Assembly (NCBI GenBank): GCA_006937955.1
Contig: SSNP01000045.1
Span: 314,833 to 378,832 of the forward strand
DNA length: 64,000 nt
Reading direction: 5' to 3'
Source of the DNA: Pachypanchax playfairii
Lineage: Eukaryota; Chordata; Actinopteri; Cyprinodontiformes; Aplocheilidae
Shown here: piece by piece, positions 62,543 through 64,000 of the stretch
How positions within the stretch are numbered: the first letter of the stretch is position 1
How the letters are laid out: every line of letters begins with the position of its first letter
Notes under the pieces: model-generated
Seen by the model: the letters and a program-made list of their open reading frames with translations, nothing else
What the model was told of the DNA's origin: nothing
The model's database searches: none
Made by a program: the position numbers and the translations under genes

Positions 62543-64000
62543 ATGGCCGCCAAAGGAAGCTTGACATTGTATTTCAAGCTGAAGCTTCTCTGTTTCTTGA
62601 TTCATATTAACCCTTCACTGGCTTATTCACTGAAAAACTGCACAATAATTTATCAGGAGACTCCCTCTGCTGATGTTTACTTGGACTGTGCAAACCGAAA
62701 ACTTGTGACCATCCCTGATGACCTTCCAAAAGATGCTGTTTCAATACAATTATTCAAAAACCTTGTTCAGAAAATCACGAAAGAGGATTTTCGGGACATG
62801 TCAAAGTTGAGAACATTGAATCTAAGCTCAAATGATATTGCTTATGTGGATGATGGATCCTTTGTTGATTTAGGCTCATTAATAACTTTGAACATGCACT
62901 ATAACTATCTCACCAACCTGACGAGCAACATGTTTCAGGGCCTGTCTAATCTCACCACGCTTGACCTCAGTAACAATCACATTCAGTTCATTCATGCCTC
63001 AGCCTTCCAGTTTCTGATCAACTTAGAAACTCTAACTTTAAAAGATAATCATATCCAACATATCACTGATACTCAGACTATCCTACAGCTACCACAACTG
63101 AGAACACTTAGCCTTAGTTGCAATTGGTATTCTTCATTTGAGACCAAAAACCTGCAGCAGAATTTCTCCTCAAATCTGAGAGAACTGGGTGTTGCCACTG
63201 TGAACCTGAAGAAGTTTAGTATTACAACACCAGTCTTTCCTTACCTCCAAAAGTTAGACCTTTCAGCATGTGGAGAACATTCTCGGTTTGAGTGGGACAT
63301 ACCTGATAAAACCTTACTGATGAACATAACACAGCTTTATTTTAAGGAAAGCGTACTTACCTTTGAAGATATTCAACGTGTCCTGCTTAATTTTGACTCA
63401 CTGATACATTTGAGAATAAATCAAGTGGATGAATTTAATCAGGGACTTTTATCTTCAATCTGTAAGATAACAACACTCAGAAGGCTGGATTTGTCTGAAA
63501 ATTCTCTGGATGATTTGACTATTCAACTTGCACCATGCTCTCAGCTCAATGAACTTGATCTGTCCCTCACTGAGATAACTAAACTACCAAAAGGTACAAT
63601 TCAATCAATGAAGCAACTGCGTTCACTAAATGTGAGTCATAACTTGCTCGCCAGTGTTCCACATGACGTAAGAAGCTGCGCCTTCCTCAAGGTGTTGGAT
63701 ATGAGTTCTAATCGTATTTTTGATTTGACCTGTGAGGACTTTGCAAACACAACTCTTCTATCAGAACTTTATCTGAACCACAACCGCATTGCTAAACTGG
63801 ACAGGTGTGTTGTTGAAAATCTTACTGAACTCAAGGTTTTAAATTTAAGTCACAATCTGCTACGAAAATACGGCGACACCTTCAAATTTGCCCTTCGGAA
63901 GCTTGAGATTTTGGATATGAGCTACACCTCTGTTAGATCGTTACTAACTCGTTACTTTCAAGGTTTAGAGTCCCTGAAACAGCTAAATGCAGGATTATAT
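62543..64000 (+). CDS. tlr22-like: Toll-like receptor, TLR11 family (TLR22/TLR13-like), N-terminal part; runs off the window
   Basis: This open frame of 486 codons has no stop and is cut by the window end. Residues 1-28 look like a signal peptide with a hydrophobic core. Cys33 and Cys49 form an LRR N-terminal cap. From about residue 66 on the frame is a chain of leucine-rich repeats; clear ones include LRTLNLSSNDI (about 89-99), LTTLDLSNNHI (about 137-147), LRRLDLSENSL, LKVLDMSSNRI and LKVLNLSHNLL. There are many N-x-S/T glycosylation motifs. The spacing and phrases such as FSITTPVFPYLQKLDLS recall fish TLR22/TLR23. Family knowledge: these receptors are about 950 residues long, sense microbial or double-stranded RNA ligands, and signal through a cytoplasmic TIR domain, which would lie beyond position 64000. 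The ATG at 62543 has a good context (A at -3, G at +4). An in-frame ATG at 62495 lies in a pyrimidine tract and would precede the signal peptide, so I reject it. Placement within the TLR11 family is inference. Confidence 0.93.
   Translation, partial: MAAKGSLTLYFKLKLLCFLIHINPSLAYSLKNCTIIYQETPSADVYLDCANRKLVTIPDDLPKDAVSIQLFKNLVQKITKEDFRDMSKLRTLNLSSNDIAYVDDGSFVDLGSLITLNMHYNYLTNLTSNMFQGLSNLTTLDLSNNHIQFIHASAFQFLINLETLTLKDNHIQHITDTQTILQLPQLRTLSLSCNWYSSFETKNLQQNFSSNLRELGVATVNLKKFSITTPVFPYLQKLDLSACGEHSRFEWDIPDKTLLMNITQLYFKESVLTFEDIQRVLLNFDSLIHLRINQVDEFNQGLLSSICKITTLRRLDLSENSLDDLTIQLAPCSQLNELDLSLTEITKLPKGTIQSMKQLRSLNVSHNLLASVPHDVRSCAFLKVLDMSSNRIFDLTCEDFANTTLLSELYLNHNRIAKLDRCVVENLTELKVLNLSHNLLRKYGDTFKFALRKLEILDMSYTSVRSLLTRYFQGLESLKQLNAGLY

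Noticed and set aside
1..64000. CRISPR arrays, bacterial operons or phage genes
   Set aside because: Composition, sparse ORFs, microsatellites and fish-type repeats all indicate vertebrate DNA. No spaced identical repeats were seen.

Overview
The window looks like teleost fish genomic DNA, judged from its AT-rich composition, scattered DNA-transposon and LINE fossils of fish type, long microsatellites, and a fish-type Toll-like receptor gene at the right edge. No bacterial features (operons, dense ORFs, CRISPR arrays, ribosome binding sites) are present. Species cannot be determined from the sequence alone.

Almost the whole window (1 to about 62.5 kb) is gene-poor. Nearly all short open frames in it are chance ORFs. 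The only gene I can call with high confidence starts at 62543: the N-terminal half of a Toll-like receptor of the TLR11 family (TLR13/21/22/23 group, closest in my reading to fish TLR22). It has 486 residues in the window, made of a signal peptide and many leucine-rich repeats, and is cut by the window end before the transmembrane and TIR parts. A possible last coding exon of an unknown plus-strand gene lies at 47519-47612, behind a good splice acceptor.

The rest is mainly repeat fossils. These include: an element with ~72 bp inverted arms (1151-1723); a LINE reverse-transcriptase tail (about 6220-6378); a CpG-rich element with 34 bp inverted ends (6692-7245); a dispersed 'ACAACCCCAATTCC' repeat (12751-12955); a hAT-like element with 24 bp inverted ends (18557-19062); an antisense LINE tail (21195-21745); a pogo/Tigger-like end (36060-36120); a 5'-truncated, frameshifted Tc1 transposase relic (about 38990-39808); and two dispersed families, here named A (48865-49411, 61575-62196) and B (9515-9745, 58696-59283). 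Families A and B, plus a third element at 40330-40900, share TTTAAAGG/TTAAAGAGG-type inverted ends. The second A copy sits about 350 bp upstream of the TLR start codon. Microsatellites lie at 14664-14790 (TTCA), 24423-24476 (TA) and 53862-53941 (ATGG). A 10-N assembly gap sits inside a poly-C run at 43314-43323.

The window does not show a recognisable new multi-gene system. The most useful leads are the TTTAAAGG-ended element group, the copy next to an innate immune receptor, the candidate terminal exon, and several AT-rich, homeodomain-site-like stretches that could be conserved noncoding elements.
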